A DNA stretch of 64,000 nt from DASYTH01 sp035942955 (lineage in GTDB: Bacteria > Actinomycetota > Actinomycetes > Mycobacteriales > Pseudonocardiaceae). Positions 7,410 through 15,963 of this stretch are shown here, piece after piece. How positions within the stretch are numbered: the stretch's first letter is position 1; every line of letters starts with the position of its first letter. The translations under genes were made by a program, and so were the position numbers. The DNA lies in assembly GCF_035942955.1 (NCBI RefSeq), contig NZ_DASZCQ010000042.1:1-64000 (forward strand). Reading direction: 5' to 3'. The notes beneath the pieces were generated by a model. It did no database searches and was not told where the DNA came from. It was given only the letters and a program-made list of their open reading frames with translations.

Positions 7410-9547
7410 GCCTGACCCGCAGCCGCGTCGTGATGGCGATCGCCGCGGTCGCGCTGGCCGTGGTCAACCCGGTCGGCCTGGCCGCCGGCCAGCCCCAGCC
7501 GGTGCCCGAGTCGCCGAGCCGGATGCGGCTGGAGATCGACACGCTGAGCCCGAGGGTGATCACCGCGGGCACCCCGACCGTCACCGTCACCGGCAAGGTC
7601 ACCAACACCGGCGACCGGCGCATCGACAACGTGAAGGTGCAGCTGCGCCGGGGCGAGCCGCTGACCACCGAGCAGGAGCTGCGGGACGCCCGCAACCAGC
7701 TGACCGACTCCGCCGTGTCGCCGTTCGTCGAGGTCAGCAGGTCGCTCGAGCGGGGGCAGAGCGCGCCGGTCAGCCTCACCGTCGACGTCCGCGGGACCGA
7801 GCGCTCGCTGCGCATCAACGAGCCCGGGGTGTACCCGCTGCTGGTCAACGTCAACGGCGCGCCCGAGTTCGGCGGCCAGGCCCGGCTCGCCGCGGTGTCC
7901 GTGCTGCTGCCGGCCCTGGCCATCCCGGGCGGCCCCACCGTGTCGCCCCCGGCCGACCCGACGCGGCTGGCCATGCTCTGGCCGCTGATCGACGACCGCC
8001 CGCGGCTGCCGGCCGACGAGGGCCTTGCCGACTCGGTCGCGCCCGGCGGCCGGCTCCACGGGCTGGTAAACAGCGTGGAGCGGGCGGCGGCCGGCGCGCC
8101 CGACCTGCTCGACGCGCTGTGCTTCGCCGTCGACCCGGACCTGCTGCAGAACGTCATCACGCTGGCGCGCTCCAACGGCCGGGGCGCCCCCGAGGCGAAG
8201 ACCTGGATCGAGCGGGTGCGCGCGCTGACCGCCGACCAGTGCGTGGTCGCGGTGCCGTTCGCCGACGCCGACGTGGTCGCGCTGTCCCGGGCGGGCGCGG
8301 TCGACCTGGCGAAGCTGGCGGTGACCAGCGCGACGATCGTGGGCTCCGAGCTCAGCCCGGCGCGTCCGCTGCCCGGCGTGCTCTGGCCGGTCAACGGCGC
8401 GATCGACCAGCGCACCCTGCTCGACCTCGCCGATACCGGCACGACAACGGTGCTGGCCGACCCCGCGCACCTGCGCCACCAGCAGGGCAAAGCGCCGTAC
8501 CTGGTCGGCGAGTCGGCCGGGGCCGGGACCAGGGCGGTGCCGATCGACACGCTGGTCTCGTCGTTCCTCGACGACGGGCCGAACGCCCTCACCGGCGTCA
8601 CCAGCCAGCCGGCCACCCCGGCGGAGGAGCGCCCGGTGTCCGTGCAGAACGGCCTGGCCGCGCTCACCTTCCGGGCGGCCTTCGCCGGGGCGCGCGGCGG
8701 CACGCTGCTGATCGCGCCGCCGCGCCGGTGGGCCGCGCCGGCCAGCGAGCTCGGCGTGCTGCTGGACACCCTGCGGCAGGTGTTCGCCGCCCGGCTGGCC
8801 GAGCCGCAGCGGCTCGCGCAGGTGGTGTCCGGCGCCCCCGGCGGCACCGCGAGCGGGCTGGACTACGGCGCCCAGGATTCCTCGGCGGAGATCACCCCGT
8901 CGGCCACCGCCGAGGTGGTCCGGATCAACAACGCGCAGCGCGATCTGGCCCGCGCGATGCAGGTCGACGACACCACCAAGGTCGACCCGCAGACCATGGT
9001 GAGCCCGATCCAGTACGGGCTGCTGCGGGCCACCTCCACCGCCTGGCGTGGGCAGGGCGACCAGGCCGACCGCGCGGTCGCCGCCGTCGCCGGCCAGCTC
9101 GACGCGCTGCGCGGCCAGGTCACCGTGGCCAACCCGGGCCGCCCGCTCACCCTGGCGTCCGGCAACAGCCCGATCCCGGTGCTGATCAGCAACGCGCTGC
9201 CGGTGTCGGTGATCGTGCGGATCAGCCTCGGCGAGACCCCGGGGCTGCGTCCCGAGCCCATCCCGGACGTGGTCATCCCGGCCCGCCTATCGGTCAACCG
9301 CTACCTGCCGGCCGAGGTGACCAGGGCCGGCCGGTTCACCATCGACGTGTCGCTGTCCACCCCCGGCGGCACCGAGCTCGGCACGCCGGCCCGGCTGGAG
9401 CTGAGCTCGACGGCGTACGGCGCGGTGACCCTGATCCTCACCGGCACCGCGGCCGCCGCCCTGTTCCTGCTCGTCGGGCTGCGCATCTACCGCCGGGTCC
9501 GGCTGGCAAGCGCCGGCGGGCAGCCGATCGAGGAGCGTGCCGACTGA
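7406..9547 (+). CDS. DUF6049 family exported membrane protein
   Basis: A 713-aa homologue of Rv3909, always placed before murJ in this cluster. It begins with a signal peptide (MSLTRSRVVMAIAAVALAVVN, cleavage near AAGQPQP). A long extracytoplasmic region follows, starting with an Ig-like stretch (PRVITAGTPTVTVTGKVTNT). It ends with one transmembrane helix near residues 675-697 and a short basic tail RIYRRVRLASAGG. A type I membrane topology is therefore likely. Function is unknown. Its conserved place between mutT4 and murJ points to peptidoglycan or envelope assembly. Confidence 0.82.
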   Translation: MSLTRSRVVMAIAAVALAVVNPVGLAAGQPQPVPESPSRMRLEIDTLSPRVITAGTPTVTVTGKVTNTGDRRIDNVKVQLRRGEPLTTEQELRDARNQLTDSAVSPFVEVSRSLERGQSAPVSLTVDVRGTERSLRINEPGVYPLLVNVNGAPEFGGQARLAAVSVLLPALAIPGGPTVSPPADPTRLAMLWPLIDDRPRLPADEGLADSVAPGGRLHGLVNSVERAAAGAPDLLDALCFAVDPDLLQNVITLARSNGRGAPEAKTWIERVRALTADQCVVAVPFADADVVALSRAGAVDLAKLAVTSATIVGSELSPARPLPGVLWPVNGAIDQRTLLDLADTGTTTVLADPAHLRHQQGKAPYLVGESAGAGTRAVPIDTLVSSFLDDGPNALTGVTSQPATPAEERPVSVQNGLAALTFRAAFAGARGGTLLIAPPRRWAAPASELGVLLDTLRQVFAARLAEPQRLAQVVSGAPGGTASGLDYGAQDSSAEITPSATAEVVRINNAQRDLARAMQVDDTTKVDPQTMVSPIQYGLLRATSTAWRGQGDQADRAVAAVAGQLDALRGQVTVANPGRPLTLASGNSPIPVLISNALPVSVIVRISLGETPGLRPEPIPDVVIPARLSVNRYLPAEVTRAGRFTIDVSLSTPGGTELGTPARLELSSTAYGAVTLILTGTAAAALFLLVGLRIYRRVRLASAGGQPIEERAD

Positions 9548-9615
9548 GCGCGGCGAGGACGATGCGTACGGCGGGGGGTGGGCGCCCCCCTCTGCACCCC
9601 GGACAATCTCCTCCC

Positions 9616-11235
9616 GTGACCCGCGGCGCCCGCACCGACAGCGGGCCCTCGCTCGCCCGATCCAGCGGCTCGCTGGCGATCGCGACGCTGGTCAGCCGGA
9701 TCACCGGGTTCGGCTGGAAGGTCGTGCTGGCCTGGGTCGTCGGCTTCTCGGTGGTCAACGACTCGTTCACGGTGGCGTCGAACTTCCCCACGATCATCAA
9801 CGAGCTGCTGCTGGGCGGCGTGCTGACCAGTGTCGTGGTGCCGCTGCTGGTCCGGGCGCAGAAGGAGGACCCCGACGGCGGCCAGGCCTACACCCAGCGC
9901 CTGCTCACGGTCGGCTTCGTCGTGCTGCTGACCGGCACCGTGATCGCGATCTTCTGCGCGCCGCTGCTCACCGCCGCCTACACCAGCGACTCCGAGTCCG
10001 CCAACCCCGCCCTGACCACCGCGTTCACCTACCTGATGCTGCCGGCCATCGTGTTCCTCGGGCTGAGCGCGATGCTGATGGCGATCCTCAACTCCAAGCA
10101 GCGGTTCGCGGCCACGGGCTGGGCGCCGGTGCTCAACAACGTCGTCATGTTCGTCGTGATCGGCCTGTACGCGGCCATGCCCGGTGACATCACGCTCGAC
10201 CCGGTGCGGATGGGCGACGCCAAGCTGCTTGTGCTTGGCCTTGGCTTCCCGGTCGGCATCGCGTCGCAGCTGCTGGTGCTGGTGCCGGCGCTGCGCCGGT
10301 CCGGGTTCCGGTTCCGCTGGCGCTGGGGCTGGGACCGCCGGCTGGCCGAGTTCGGCGGCCTGGCGCTGTGGGTGGTGGCCTACACGCTGCTGGGCCAGCT
10401 CGGCCTGTCCGCGGTGACCAACGCCGCCACCTCCGGCGCGGCCGGCGGCGCCGCGATCTACTCCAGCGCCTGGCTGCTGCTGCAGTTTCCGTACGGCGTC
10501 ATCGGTGTCTCGCTGCTGACCGTGATCATGCCGAGGATGAGCGCGGCCGCCGCCGACGGCGACTACCGCGGCGTGATCGACGACTTGTCGCTTGGCAGCC
10601 GGCTGTCGATCGTGCTGCTCGGTCCGCTGTGCGCGCTGATGACCGTGCTCGGCCCGCAGATCGGCATCGCGCTGTACTCCATCGGAAACGCCGGCCCGGA
10701 CGCCACCCGGCTCGGCCTGGCGATCACCGCGTCGGCGTTCGGCGTGCTGCCGTACGCGATCGTCATGCTGCAGCTGCGGGTCTTCTACGCGATGAAGGAC
10801 GCCCGCACCCCGACGCTGATCATGGTGATCATGATGGCGGTCAAGGTCCCGCTGACCTACCTGTGCCCGCAGGTGCTCGAGCCCCGGGCGGTGGTCTACG
10901 GCCTTACGTTCGTCAACTCGCTGACGTACGTCGTCGGGATGATCGTCGGCGAGCTCTGGCTGCGCTCCCGGCTCGGCCGGCTGGGCACCGGCACGGTGCT
11001 GCGCACGCTGATCAAGACCCTGGTGGCCGCCACCTGGGGGGCCGGGGTGGCGCTGGCGCTCGCGCTGCTGTTCCGCGCCGGCCTCGGTCCGCAGTCGGCC
11101 GCCGGGGCGTGGTTGTCCCTGATCCTCGGCACGCTGGCCGGCGGGCTGGTCATGTTCGGGCTGATGACCCTCCTCCGCGTGCGGGAGGCCGGCGCCGTGA
11201 CGGACCGAATCACCCGTCTGGTGCGCCGCCGCTAG
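9616..11235 (+). CDS. murJ: Lipid II flippase MurJ
   Basis: A 539-aa polytopic protein of the MviN/MurJ MOP-superfamily, which flips lipid II across the membrane. It has about 14 hydrophobic segments and family motifs such as LVSRITGFGWKVVLAWVVG, NNVVMFVVIGLYA and MLQLRVFYAMKDARTP. The GTG at 9616 is preferred; an in-frame ATG at 9562 would add 18 residues with no family similarity. Mycobacterial MviN (Rv3910) carries a C-terminal pseudokinase on the same chain. Here the protein stops after the transmembrane part and the pseudokinase is the next gene. Confidence 0.92.
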   Translation: MTRGARTDSGPSLARSSGSLAIATLVSRITGFGWKVVLAWVVGFSVVNDSFTVASNFPTIINELLLGGVLTSVVVPLLVRAQKEDPDGGQAYTQRLLTVGFVVLLTGTVIAIFCAPLLTAAYTSDSESANPALTTAFTYLMLPAIVFLGLSAMLMAILNSKQRFAATGWAPVLNNVVMFVVIGLYAAMPGDITLDPVRMGDAKLLVLGLGFPVGIASQLLVLVPALRRSGFRFRWRWGWDRRLAEFGGLALWVVAYTLLGQLGLSAVTNAATSGAAGGAAIYSSAWLLLQFPYGVIGVSLLTVIMPRMSAAAADGDYRGVIDDLSLGSRLSIVLLGPLCALMTVLGPQIGIALYSIGNAGPDATRLGLAITASAFGVLPYAIVMLQLRVFYAMKDARTPTLIMVIMMAVKVPLTYLCPQVLEPRAVVYGLTFVNSLTYVVGMIVGELWLRSRLGRLGTGTVLRTLIKTLVAATWGAGVALALALLFRAGLGPQSAAGAWLSLILGTLAGGLVMFGLMTLLRVREAGAVTDRITRLVRRR

Positions 11236-11301
11236 CCGCGAAGACCGGCACGTCGACCCTGGTTTCACGTACGCTCGTGGGCAACGCGGAGCGCGGAGAG
11301 T

Positions 11302-12867
11302 GTGGTGACCACGAGGCGGACCGAGTACCCGGGCGGCGAGGGTAAGCCGGCGCTGCCGGCTACCGATCTCCTCGTGCCCGGCGCCGTCGTCGGCGAGGGC
11401 CGGTACCGGCTGCTCGCCCAGTTCGGTGTGGACCAACGGATGCCGGCCCAACTCTGGCGGGCCCGCGACGGCCAGCTCCGCCGCGACGTCGCGCTCACCG
11501 CGCTGGTCGGCGATCCCAGCGACGCCGAGGCCGCCCAGGGCGCGCGCCGCACGCTCGAACGGGCCGCGCACGCCGCCCGGCTCAGCCATCCCGGCATGGC
11601 CAGGGTGCTCGACGTGCTCAGCCTCGGCAACGGGGTCGGCTCCACCGAGGGCATGCTCGGCATGATCGTGGCCGACTGGACGCCGGGCACCGACCTGATC
11701 GACCTGATCTCCGAGCATCCGCTGCCCGGCGGCACCGCCGCGCGGCTGCTCGAGCCGCTGGCCTCCGCGGTCGAGGCGGCGCACCACGCCGGACTGGTGC
11801 TCGGCGTCGACCATCCGCAGCGGCTCCGGGTCACCCCGGAGGGCGCGCTGCGGCTGGCCTTCCCCGGCCCGCTGCCGGACGCCACGCTGCGCGACGACAT
11901 CAAGGGCCTCGGCGCGATCCTGTACCTGATGCTCACCGGCACCTGGGCGTTGCCCGGCGGCCCCGACGGTCTTCTGCAGGCGACCACGGGGCCCAACGGC
12001 GCGGTGATCCCGCCGAGCGCGCTGCGCCCGCACGTTCCCGAGGAGCTGTCGGCGGCGGCGGTGCGCAGCCTGGAGGACACCTCGGTCGGCGGCATCCGCA
12101 CCAGCACCACGCTGATCGGCGTGCTGGACCGGGTCGCCGAGGTGGAGGAGCCGACGGAGTTCCTCAGTCCGGTCGGCAGCGTCGTTCCCGGCGCCGAGGA
12201 CGAGACCACGGTCTGGACCACCCGCCCGCCGGTGCGCGACAAGGCCCGCACCCGCAAGCTGGCCATCGGGGTTGCCGCCCTCGGCGTGGCCACGCTCGGG
12301 GTGCTGATCTGGATCGGCACGCTGCTGGTCGGCTTCTTCAGCGACGACACCTCGACCGCGGGCGGGCCACCGCTGGACAGCAACCAGACGCAGCCGGCCG
12401 ACCCGGGCAACTCGCAGAACAACGCGCCGCAGCCGGCCGGACCGATCCGCCCGGCGGGCGTCGAGGTCTACAACGTCAAGGGCGACCCGGACAACGCCAA
12501 GCGGGCCAACAACGCCGCGGACGACAACCCGCGGACGGCGTGGAAGACCTCCAAGTACAAGCAGCAGTTCCCGTCGTTCAAACCGGGCGTCGGCCTGATC
12601 GCGTCGTTCGCCGAGTCCGTCCAGCTCGCCACCATCGTGATCGAGTCGCCGAGCGCGGGCACCGTGGTCCAGATCCGCACCGCGCCGTCGGACAGCCCGG
12701 ATCTCGACGAGACCAAGGTGATCGGGGAGGCCACCCTCGAGGAGGGCCGCACCGAGATCCAGCTCGAGAAGGCCGAGCCGACCCAGTGGGTGATCATCTG
12801 GATCACGCAACTGGCCGATGGCAACGTCTCCGAGATCACCGAGCTGGGATTCGTGCGCGCTCAGTAA
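11302..12867 (+). CDS. Membrane pseudokinase with extracellular discoidin-like domain
   Basis: A 521-aa protein whose parts match the C-terminal half of mycobacterial MviN. Residues 25-290 have a Ser/Thr kinase fold (GRYRLLAQFG, LSHPGMARVLDV, DDIKGLGAILYLMLTGTWA). Catalytic motifs are lost: the VAIK Lys is absent (DVALTALVG), HRD is replaced by GVDHPQRLRV, and no DFG is seen. A transmembrane helix follows at about residues 315-340. Outside, a Pro/Asn-rich linker leads to a galactose-binding-like beta domain (VYNVKGDPDNAKRANNAADD). In M. tuberculosis the equivalent domain, phosphorylated by PknB, recruits FhaA. A GTG at 11305 behind GGAGAG is an alternative start. Confidence 0.85.
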   Translation: MVTTRRTEYPGGEGKPALPATDLLVPGAVVGEGRYRLLAQFGVDQRMPAQLWRARDGQLRRDVALTALVGDPSDAEAAQGARRTLERAAHAARLSHPGMARVLDVLSLGNGVGSTEGMLGMIVADWTPGTDLIDLISEHPLPGGTAARLLEPLASAVEAAHHAGLVLGVDHPQRLRVTPEGALRLAFPGPLPDATLRDDIKGLGAILYLMLTGTWALPGGPDGLLQATTGPNGAVIPPSALRPHVPEELSAAAVRSLEDTSVGGIRTSTTLIGVLDRVAEVEEPTEFLSPVGSVVPGAEDETTVWTTRPPVRDKARTRKLAIGVAALGVATLGVLIWIGTLLVGFFSDDTSTAGGPPLDSNQTQPADPGNSQNNAPQPAGPIRPAGVEVYNVKGDPDNAKRANNAADDNPRTAWKTSKYKQQFPSFKPGVGLIASFAESVQLATIVIESPSAGTVVQIRTAPSDSPDLDETKVIGEATLEEGRTEIQLEKAEPTQWVIIWITQLADGNVSEITELGFVRAQ

Positions 12868-12898
12868 GCGCGGTCTGAGCCGTTACGCCCGGTACCGA

Positions 12899-12911
12899 TA
12901 TCCTCATCGGC
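12899..12911 (+). promoter_or_regulatory. -10 element of sigM
   Basis: TATCCT (12899-12904) with 7 nt to the GTG at 12912 suggests a leaderless sigM transcript. Confidence 0.4.
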
Positions 12912-13538
12912 GTGACCGCCGCCGCCAGCTCGGACGCCGCTCTCATCGCGGCCCATGCTGCGGGCGATCCGCGCGCGTTCGCCGAGCTGGTCCGCCGGCA
13001 CCGGGACCGGATGTGGGCGGTCGCCCTGCGCACGTTGCGTGATCCCGAGGAGGCGTCCGACGCGCTGCAGGAGGCGTTCATCTCGGCCTTCCGCGCGGCC
13101 GGCTCGTTCCGGGCGGAGTCACAGGTGACCACCTGGCTGCACCGGATCGTGGTTAACGCCTGCCTCGACCGGGTACGCCGCCGGCAGGCCCGGCCGACCG
13201 TGCCGCTGCCGGAGACCGGGCCGGGGGAGCCGGCCTCCCCGCGGGACGCGATGTCCGAACGGGAGACCAGGCTCGTCGTACAGCGGGCGCTCGCGGAGCT
13301 GTCGGAGGAGCAACGGCTGCCGATCATCATGGTGGATGTCGAGGGTTACTCGGTGGCGGAGACGGCCAAGATGCTCGGCATCGCCGAGGGAACGGTGAAG
13401 AGCCGGTGTGCCCGGGGCCGCGCCAAACTGGCCAAAGTTCTCGGGCATCTGCGGAACCCCGATGCAGATGCGAACGTCCCAGGTGACGCAGTTGATCGGC
13501 GAGACGTGCCCATCAGGCGCCACTGGGAGGGACGATGA
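12912..13538 (+). CDS. sigM: ECF sigma factor SigM
   Basis: A 208-aa extracytoplasmic-function sigma factor. Region 2 spans about residues 20-90 (FAELVRRHRDRMWAVALRTL, DPEEASDALQEAFISAF, TTWLHRIVVNACLDRVRRR). Region 4 spans about residues 125-180 with the helix-turn-helix YSVAETAKMLGIAEGTVKSR. Position between murJ and the thioredoxin genes equates it with mycobacterial SigM (Rv3911), which acts on envelope and secreted-protein genes. The stop overlaps the ATG of the downstream anti-sigma gene (ATGA), as usual for a sigma/anti-sigma pair. Confidence 0.92.
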   Translation: MTAAASSDAALIAAHAAGDPRAFAELVRRHRDRMWAVALRTLRDPEEASDALQEAFISAFRAAGSFRAESQVTTWLHRIVVNACLDRVRRRQARPTVPLPETGPGEPASPRDAMSERETRLVVQRALAELSEEQRLPIIMVDVEGYSVAETAKMLGIAEGTVKSRCARGRAKLAKVLGHLRNPDADANVPGDAVDRRDVPIRRHWEGR

Positions 13539-14305
13539 CGGACAGCACGAGTAGCGGCCCCTCCGGGCCGCCGTGGTCTGTCGACGTCCTCGCCGACCTG
13601 CACGCCGGCGCTCTCGACCCCGAGCTGTCCGCCCAGCTGTGGCCCCGGGTGAACGCCGACCCCGAGGCCCGGTCGGTGATCGAGGCGCTGGACGTGATCA
13701 AGGTCGAGCTCGGTCAGCTCGGCAGGGCGGCGCCCGAGCCGATGCCCGCCCACTACGCCGCCCGGCTCGACGCGGCGATCGAGGCGGAGGCGGCCGCGCG
13801 CCGGGGATCCGTCGCTCCCCGGGCGGTCCGGCCACCCCAGCCGCCGCCCGCCGCCCCGGTGATCGACCTGGCCGCGGCGCGTCGCCGGCGCAAGCGGGTC
13901 ATGGCGTGGGGCGTCGGTGTGCTCACCGCGGCCGCGGCGGCCGTCGCCGTGGCGATCGTGTTGTTTCCGGGCGCGGACTCGACGGGCGGGAACGCGGTCG
14001 CGGCCCGGCCGCCACTTCAGGTCGACATGGACAACCCGTCGGCCGCCATCGGGTCGGTGCGCAACGAGCGGGACTACGGACCGCTAGAGAACCAGCAGAG
14101 GCTCGACGAGTGCATTCGGGCCAACGATCTCGACCCGGCGACCTTCCAGACGATCGGTGTCCGCCAGGTCATGATGGACGGTAAGCCGGGCATATATGCC
14201 CTGCTCACGACCGGTAAACCGGGCCAGTTCCGGCTGCTCATTGTCGAGCCGACATGCGGCCCCGGCAAGCCGGGAACCCTGGCCAACACCGTCTTCCCCC
14301 GCTAG
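13535..14305 (+). CDS. Membrane anti-sigma factor for SigM
   Basis: A 256-aa protein translationally coupled to sigM and equivalent to Rv3912. The N-terminal 110 residues are cytoplasmic (DVLADLHAGALDPELSAQLW is typical of anti-sigma domains in this family). A basic stretch AARRRRKRVMAW precedes the single transmembrane helix (about residues 125-147). The C-terminal 110 residues are outside and contain two cysteines (DECIRAND and EPTCGPG). It is inferred to hold SigM inactive until an envelope signal triggers proteolysis. Confidence 0.82.
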   Translation: MTDSTSSGPSGPPWSVDVLADLHAGALDPELSAQLWPRVNADPEARSVIEALDVIKVELGQLGRAAPEPMPAHYAARLDAAIEAEAAARRGSVAPRAVRPPQPPPAAPVIDLAAARRRRKRVMAWGVGVLTAAAAAVAVAIVLFPGADSTGGNAVAARPPLQVDMDNPSAAIGSVRNERDYGPLENQQRLDECIRANDLDPATFQTIGVRQVMMDGKPGIYALLTTGKPGQFRLLIVEPTCGPGKPGTLANTVFPR

Positions 14306-14333
14306 CGCGGTGCGCCCCGTCATGTGCGGGCAT

Positions 14334-14360
14334 GGAACAACCGGCACCTACGATCGCGTT
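14334..14360 (+). promoter_or_regulatory. SigR/SigH-type thiol-stress promoter of trxB
   Basis: GGAACA (14334-14339), a 17-nt spacer and CGTT (14357-14360) match the GGAAYA-N17/18-SGTT consensus of the SigR (Streptomyces) and SigH (Mycobacterium) disulfide-stress sigma factors. It sits 36 nt before trxB, a classical regulon member. An overlapping TACGAT (14349-14354) could act as a housekeeping -10. Confidence 0.6.
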
Positions 14361-14395
14361 GACACCCATGCGTCCCGCACGAGTACGGAGGACAA

Positions 14396-15406
14396 ATGTC
14401 CCAGGAAGCCGACGAGATCCGTAACTTGATCATCGTGGGTTCCGGGCCGGCCGGGTACACCGCAGCCGTGTACGCCGCGCGCGCCCAGCTCCAGCCGCTG
14501 GTGTTCGAGGGAACCCAGTACGGCGGCGCGCTGATGACCACCACGGAGGTCGAGAACTACCCGGGCTTCCGCGACGGGATCATGGGCCCCGACCTGATGG
14601 AGCAGATGCGCGACCAGGCCGAGCGGTTCGGCGCGGACATCCGGACCGAGGACGTCGAGTCGCTGGAGCTGACCGGGCCGGTGAAGTACGTGACGGCCAA
14701 CGGCGTCCGCTACGCGGCAAGGGCGGTCGTGCTGGCCATGGGCGCCGCCGCGCGCTACCTGCACGTGCCGGGTGAGCAGGAGCTGCTCGGCCACGGCGTG
14801 TCCGCGTGCGCGACGTGCGACGGGTTCTTCTTCCGCGACCACGACATCGTGGTGATCGGCGGCGGCGACTCGGCCATGGAGGAGGCCATCTTCCTGACCA
14901 AGTTCGCCAGGTCGGTGACGATCGTTCACCGCCGGGAGGAGTTCCGCGCCTCGAAGATCATGCTGGAGCGAGCCAGGGCCAACGACAAGATCCGCTGGCG
15001 GCTCAACACGGTCGTCGAGGAGGTGCTCGGCGACGGCAGCGTGACCGGCGTCCGGGTGCGCGACACGAAGACCGGCGCGGAGTCGACGCTGCCGGTCACC
15101 GGCGTGTTCGTCGCCATCGGCCACGACCCGCGCAGCGGGCTGGTCCGCGACCAGGTGGATCTGGACGACGACGGCTACGTGCTCACCTACCCCGAACGGG
15201 GCGGTTCCACATACACCAAGTTGGACGGCGTGTTCGCCGCCGGCGATCTGGTCGACCGGACCTATCGTCAAGCGGTGACCGCGGCCGGCACGGGCTGCGC
15301 GGCCGCCATCGACGCCGAGCGTTGGCTCGCCGAGCACGCCGCGACGGACGAGGCCCGCCTGGCTCCCGAGCTTGTCGGCGGCGGTTACGCGCCGACGACC
15401 GGCTGA
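14396..15406 (+). CDS. trxB: Thioredoxin reductase
   Basis: A 336-aa NADPH-dependent FAD flavoenzyme that reduces thioredoxin. Visible motifs are the FAD-binding IVGSGPAGYTAAVYAARA, the redox-active CATCDG (about residues 139-142), the NADPH-binding VVIGGGDSAMEEA with HRREEFRAS, and the C-terminal FAD contact GVFAAGDLVDRTYRQAVTAA. The start at ATG 14396 is behind a GGAGGACAA ribosome-binding site. trxA follows 42 nt later, so the pair forms a thiol-redox operon. Confidence 0.96.
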   Translation: MSQEADEIRNLIIVGSGPAGYTAAVYAARAQLQPLVFEGTQYGGALMTTTEVENYPGFRDGIMGPDLMEQMRDQAERFGADIRTEDVESLELTGPVKYVTANGVRYAARAVVLAMGAAARYLHVPGEQELLGHGVSACATCDGFFFRDHDIVVIGGGDSAMEEAIFLTKFARSVTIVHRREEFRASKIMLERARANDKIRWRLNTVVEEVLGDGSVTGVRVRDTKTGAESTLPVTGVFVAIGHDPRSGLVRDQVDLDDDGYVLTYPERGGSTYTKLDGVFAAGDLVDRTYRQAVTAAGTGCAAAIDAERWLAEHAATDEARLAPELVGGGYAPTTG

Positions 15407-15448
15407 GCCGCACCCGACCTCGACATCATCAACCCCACAAGGAGAATC

Positions 15449-15778
15449 ATGGCCGGCAACACGATCAAAGTGACCGACAGCTCGTTCGCCAGCGACGTCC
15501 TCAACAGCGAGAAGCTGGTGCTCGTCGACTTCTGGGCGACGTGGTGCGGGCCGTGCCGCATGGTGGCCCCGGTGCTCGAGGAGATCGCCGCCGAGCACGC
15601 GGACACGATCACCGTCGCCAAGCTCGACATCGACGAGAACCCCGCCACGGCGCGCGACTTCCAGGTCATGTCCATCCCCACCATGATCCTTTTCAAGGGT
15701 GGCGAGCCGGTCAAGCAGATCGTCGGCGCCAAGCCGAAGGCCGCGCTGCTCGCCGACCTGGCGGATTACTTGGGCTGA
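15449..15778 (+). CDS. trxA: Thioredoxin
   Basis: A 109-aa thioredoxin with the active-site motif WCGPC in VDFWATWCGPCRMVAPVLEE. It also has the cis-Pro loop SIPTMILFKGGEPV and the C-terminal VGAKPKAAL. It is reduced by TrxB, encoded just upstream, and supplies electrons to ribonucleotide reductase and oxidised proteins. The start ATG has an AGGAGAATC ribosome-binding site. Confidence 0.96.
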   Translation: MAGNTIKVTDSSFASDVLNSEKLVLVDFWATWCGPCRMVAPVLEEIAAEHADTITVAKLDIDENPATARDFQVMSIPTMILFKGGEPVKQIVGAKPKAALLADLADYLG

Positions 15779-15963
15779 TTCCGGGCAACCCTCGGCCGGT
15801 GGCCCCACGTCTGTTCAGCAGATCGAGCATCGGGACTGTGTGCTGGGTCACCGTGTAGACGCACCACGTGACCCTGCGACACCCGAGCAGATCGGCAAGG
15901 CACAATGGGGCGTCACCAACCGCGCCGGCGCTCACCGTCGGTGCCCGATCGGAGCGAGGGTGC

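Noticed and set aside
11261..11275. A third parS-like sequence (GTTTCACGTAC)
   Set aside because: Only the left half matches; the right half lacks the GAAAC arm, so ParB binding is unlikely.
9487..12810. A 1107-codon leftward frame opposite murJ and the pseudokinase gene
   Set aside because: His/Gln/Arg-rich translation without domains; shadow of two real genes.
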